Origin: an uncultured Acetatifactor sp.
GTDB taxonomy: Bacteria > Bacillota > Clostridia > Lachnospirales > Lachnospiraceae
DNA: 64,000 bases
Assembly (NCBI GenBank): GCA_910578185.1
Contig: CAJTPN010000009.1
Span: 74,455-138,454 of the forward strand
Direction: 5' to 3'
Shown: positions 61,380 to 64,000 of the stretch, piece after piece
How the letters are laid out: each line of letters starts with the position of its first letter
Position numbering within the stretch: position 1 is the first letter of the stretch
Translations under genes and position numbers: made by a program
The notes under the pieces: model-generated
What the model was told of the DNA's origin: nothing
The model's database searches: none
What the model saw: only the letters and a program-made list of their open reading frames with translations

Positions 61380-61995
61380 ATGTTTCTCCGTTTCTTTGGC
61401 TTTGAGGCTGTCCGGCTGGGATGACAGCGCCCGTTCTTCCTATTTTACTATTATGTGAATGTAAAGTCCACAGTATTAATAGGAATTTTAAAAGAAATTA
61501 AGATTTTATGAATAAAATGGTTGCTTATTTCTAAAAAGCCTTAATTTTCGGGTATACAGGCATGATTTCAAGCTGAGTTTACTACCAATTTACTACTTTT
61601 GAGGGAAAGAGCCTTCATTACCCATACCACCGCACGGGGCTGATTTGTTTAAACTTCTGTTTATAGATATATGGATTTAGATATGGCCATAGCGAATGAT
61701 TTTTATAAAGAAATCGGTAACGTGAAAAGGCAAAGATATTTTCAAAAAAAGGCAGGTATTCAAAATGAAAGCAAACCGGGTCTTGCCGCTGCCGGAACCG
61801 CCGATTATGAAAAATCCGCCCAATAGAACGACGGATTGCCAGCAACAAATGACGGTTTAGAGCAAGGACCGAAGTGCAATATAATATTTCAATCCTTGCT
61901 CTTACATAACAGTTTTTTAATGATGAATATTGAAAAATATGTTATGATAGGTTTGTAGCAGATAGCCTATAGATTTTGGAGGAATATATAAAAAT
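61380..61995. other. AT-rich intergenic region at the locus boundary
   Basis: About 615 bases without a clear gene. GAGCAAGGA (61860-61868) and TCCTTGCTC (61893-61901) form a 9-base inverted repeat with a 24-base loop. Two short frames exist: minus 61618-61848 (76 codons) and plus 61671-61826 (51 codons, MDLDMAIANDF...). Neither has a ribosome binding site; the second has more protein-like composition and may be a phage-gene scrap. Confidence 0.4.
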
Positions 61996-62200
61996 ATGGA
62001 AAAATGGGACTTGTATACAAAATATAGAGAAAAGACAGGAAAAGAGCAGATTCGAGGAGAAAAGATTCCAAACGGTTTCTACCATTTGGTAGTGCATGTA
62101 TGGATACGATGATGTTAAATATGAATGTAAAGAATTTAATGATATTATGGATGTATGGCTTTTTGAATACGATGGAGACCTGCATTTGGAAGATGCAACA
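61996..62200 (+). pseudogene. NUDIX hydrolase fragments
   Basis: GGAGG precedes ATG at 61996. The first 37 codons (MEKWDLYTKYREKTGKE...) match the N-terminus of NUDIX hydrolases of the isopentenyl-diphosphate isomerase-like group, then a stop follows. In another frame at about 62105-62200, FNDIMDVWLFEYDGDLHLED matches the region after the Nudix box of the same protein. The Nudix box between them is deleted, so no activity is possible. Confidence 0.7.
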
Positions 62201-62390
62201 TGTTTATATATTTGGAACAAATAAACCGCTGAAGAGTTTTCGTGGCAAAGTAGTCGCAGTATGGCATCGTTTTGACGATGTGGAGGATAAGTGGATTGTG
62301 TCTTTGAATGGAGAAGATATTGCAGAAGAGAAAATATTAGGTGATATTTCATTTCAAGAGCAGTTTTTCTATGGGAAATTGTATAAATAA
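62201..62390 (+). pseudogene. C-terminal fragment of a small inorganic pyrophosphatase-like protein
   Basis: About 62 residues starting VYIFGTNKPLKSFRGKVVAV, with HRFDDVEDKW and FQEQFFYGKLYK, which match the second half of the short Firmicute inorganic pyrophosphatase-like proteins. It is fused directly to the NUDIX fragment, so the locus lost the intervening DNA. The metal-binding N-terminal half is absent. Confidence 0.65.
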
Positions 62391-62427
62391 TATTAAATTG
62401 CAATTGGTATTTATGGAATAGGAAAGG

Positions 62428-62871
62428 ATGCCCCGTATGGTTAGAGAAATAGAAAAAAATGATTTAGAGGGTTTATTAAGATTGTATATGCAGCTACATA
62501 ATAATCCCCTGCCGGAAAAGACCGCAGAACTATTGCAGATTTGGGATACCATTTTTCAGGATGAAAACCATCATGTGATTGTTGCAGAGGAAAATGGAAA
62601 AATCGTATCTTCCTGTGTCTGTGTTATTATTCCTAACCTGACGTACAACCAGCAACCGTATGCTTTTATTGAAAATGTGATAACGGATGAAAAGTTTAGA
62701 AAAAGAGGACTGGCAACACAATGCTTAGACTATGCAAAAGAGATTGCCATAAAAGAAAACTGCTATAAAATGATGTTGCTCACAGGTTCTAAGAAAAAAA
62801 GCACATTGGATTTTTACAGAAAGGCAGGGTACAACAGTGACGATAAAACAGCATTTATTCAATGGATATAG
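62428..62871 (+). CDS. GNAT family N-acetyltransferase
   Basis: 147 residues, full length for a small GNAT. The acetyl-CoA loop is EKFRKRGLATQCLDYAKE near 90-107, and the end DFYRKAGYNSDDKTAF is typical. A GGAAAGGA ribosome binding site lies just upstream. It is the only intact-looking gene at the right end. The substrate is unknown. It overlaps the following M24 remnant by about 35 bases in another frame. Confidence 0.8.
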   Translation: MPRMVREIEKNDLEGLLRLYMQLHNNPLPEKTAELLQIWDTIFQDENHHVIVAEENGKIVSSCVCVIIPNLTYNQQPYAFIENVITDEKFRKRGLATQCLDYAKEIAIKENCYKMMLLTGSKKKSTLDFYRKAGYNSDDKTAFIQWI

Positions 62872-63578
62872 TGTGGCAAAGGAAACGCTTGACTTATATT
62901 CGGAAATGCAAAATTTGAATCGGGCAGCTATAAAGTACGCTGCTGATATAATTAAAGTCGGGATGAATCTATCGGATATTAAAACATTGTGTGAAAATTA
63001 TTTGTTGGAACATGGTGCAGATTCATTTTGGTATTGGGATGTTGGTGCATTTGTTTTCGCAGGAGATGAAACTGCTGTTTCCGTATCAGGCAAAGATTAT
63101 AAAGTAACGGATAGAACCGTACAGGAAAATGATATTATCACGATTGATTTAAGTCCTCAAAAAAATAACATTTGGGGGATTATGCAAGAACGCTTGTATT
63201 TGAAAATGGCATTTTATGTGATAAAACTGACAAAATAAAAAATAACGAGTGGCGTAGAGGATTGCAGATGGAAGAATATCTGCATAAAACTCTAATTGAT
63301 GTCGTAACGCCGGATATGACATTTGAGGAATTATATTATCTCATGAATGATGTTATTGTAAAAAAGGATTTCTTAACTTGGATTTTCTTGGCAACCTTGG
63401 ACATTCCATTGTGAAAAACAAAAATGACAGGATATATACCGAAAAGGGAAACCATCAAAGATTATCAGATGTTAAAATGTTTACCTTTGAACCGCACATC
63501 AGTATTCCTGATTCCAAATTTGGATATAAACGAGAAGATATCTATTATTTCGATAACGGAAGGTTAATACAATTATAG
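62837..63578 (+). pseudogene. M24 family metallopeptidase broken by two frameshifts
   Basis: Three consecutive frames reconstruct one creatinase/aminopeptidase P-like domain: NRAAIKYAADIIKVGMNLSD ... ITIDLSP (62837-63175), then GDYARTLVFENG ... LHKTLIDVVTPDMTFEEL (63175-63370), then LDFLGNLGHSI ... FTFEPHI ... YYFDNGRLIQL (63378-63578). The first shift is at a G-run (TGGGGGATT) near 63171-63177, the second near 63371-63378. Without sequencing error, the protein is lost. Confidence 0.75.
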
Positions 63579-63603
63579 ACCGCATAGATGAAAGGATTTT
63601 ATA

Positions 63604-63840
63604 TGGGAAAACTAAATGTCGATGGAACAGAGATACAGGTATTATAAATTGAAGAAGATGATTATATCTCTTTAACAGATATGGTAAGGAAAATTGATAA
63701 TGGACCTACTCTGATAGAGAAATGGTTACGCAACAAGAATACAATAGAATTTCTTGGTATATGGGAAGAAATGTATAATGTAGATTTAATGTTGCTGCCT
63801 ATGAAGAAATCATGCTGGAGGCGGGATTAAAGAAAATCTA
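63604..63840 (+). pseudogene. KilA-N domain protein fragment
   Basis: MGKLNVDGTEIQVL is followed by an in-frame stop, then DDYISLTDMVRKIDNG and IEKWLRNKNTIEFLGIWE, the typical start of KilA-N phage DNA-binding proteins. At about 63780 the frame changes to AAYEEIMLEAGLKKI and ends. The missing middle and the stop make it a relic of a phage or mobile-element gene. Confidence 0.7.
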
Positions 63841-64000
63841 AGGGCAAGTTCACAGGCTATAAATTTAGCATTTTCAGGGGTTTGCAAGCTTTTTGAAGAT
63901 AAGATATAACAGTTAGTAAATGCTATAAAATATGTCTTATCAGAATTCAGATTTATCGGTCTAATAAAAGTTCAAGACAGGGCGGCGGGGCAGAGGTGTT
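63841..64000. other. Unassigned AT-rich end
   Basis: No gene or RNA structure recognised in the last 160 bases; only short frames. The last 20 bases become GC-rich (GGGCGGCGGGGCAGAGG), which may mark a boundary to other DNA beyond the window. Confidence 0.3.

Noticed and set aside
61618..61848. 76-codon minus-strand frame
   Set aside because: Aromatic-rich and without ribosome binding site; overlapped by a plus-strand frame of more natural composition. Not supported as a gene.

Overview
The window looks like a chromosomal segment of a Gram-positive Clostridia, most likely a Lachnospiraceae-type gut Firmicute. The signs are AGGAGG-type ribosome binding sites, consensus sigma-A promoters (TTGACA-17-TATACT and similar), moderate GC content and the gene families present. 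No rRNA, tRNA, CRISPR array or intact insertion sequence was recognised. The genus assignment is inference.

Left part (1-10.9 kb). The 3' part of a tyrosyl-tRNA synthetase gene is followed by a strong promoter, a 25-codon mini-ORF and a terminator/attenuator. Next come two large ABC exporter half-transporters, each with an extra N-terminal domain and a four-Cys zinc ribbon, flanking a DUF1854 protein. This gene set resembles the 'cyanophycin metabolism-associated' ABC/DUF1854 set. A structured non-coding stretch follows, then a second accessory set: a zinc-ribbon protein with a degenerate kinase-like fold, a von Willebrand A (vWA) protein with a MIDAS-like motif, and a divergent adenylosuccinate-synthetase paralogue. 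These two sets are the least explained part of the window. At 10.9-12.6 kb an AT-rich scar joins the start of a type I restriction hsdM to the end of an hsdR.

Central part (12.7-60 kb). This is a very large surface-glycan locus. pseB and pseC start it; pseF, pseH, pseI and pseG lie about 28 kb further on, so all six pseudaminic acid steps are present. Between and after them are GT2 transferases (several with C-terminal membrane segments typical of polyprenyl-phosphate-sugar synthases), about ten polytopic GT-C-like or Glucos_trans_II membrane proteins, two further sugar aminotransferases, an FAD oxidoreductase, a GT52-like candidate sialyl/nonulosonate transferase, a PglK-like ABC flippase, an FkbH-like enzyme with an acyl carrier protein, and three SGNH hydrolases. 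The inferred scheme is that Pse and aminodeoxy sugars are made in the cytoplasm, some sugars are loaded onto polyprenyl phosphate, the flippase exports lipid-linked glycan, and GT-C enzymes and SGNH acyl-editing enzymes finish it outside the membrane. A small XRE-regulator operon and a tiny membrane peptide gene of type I toxin style interrupt the locus near 26.8-27.6 kb.

Right end (61.4-64 kb). The sequence becomes AT-rich and consists mostly of gene debris: NUDIX and inorganic pyrophosphatase fragments, a frameshifted M24 peptidase and a KilA-N fragment. One GNAT acetyltransferase there looks intact.
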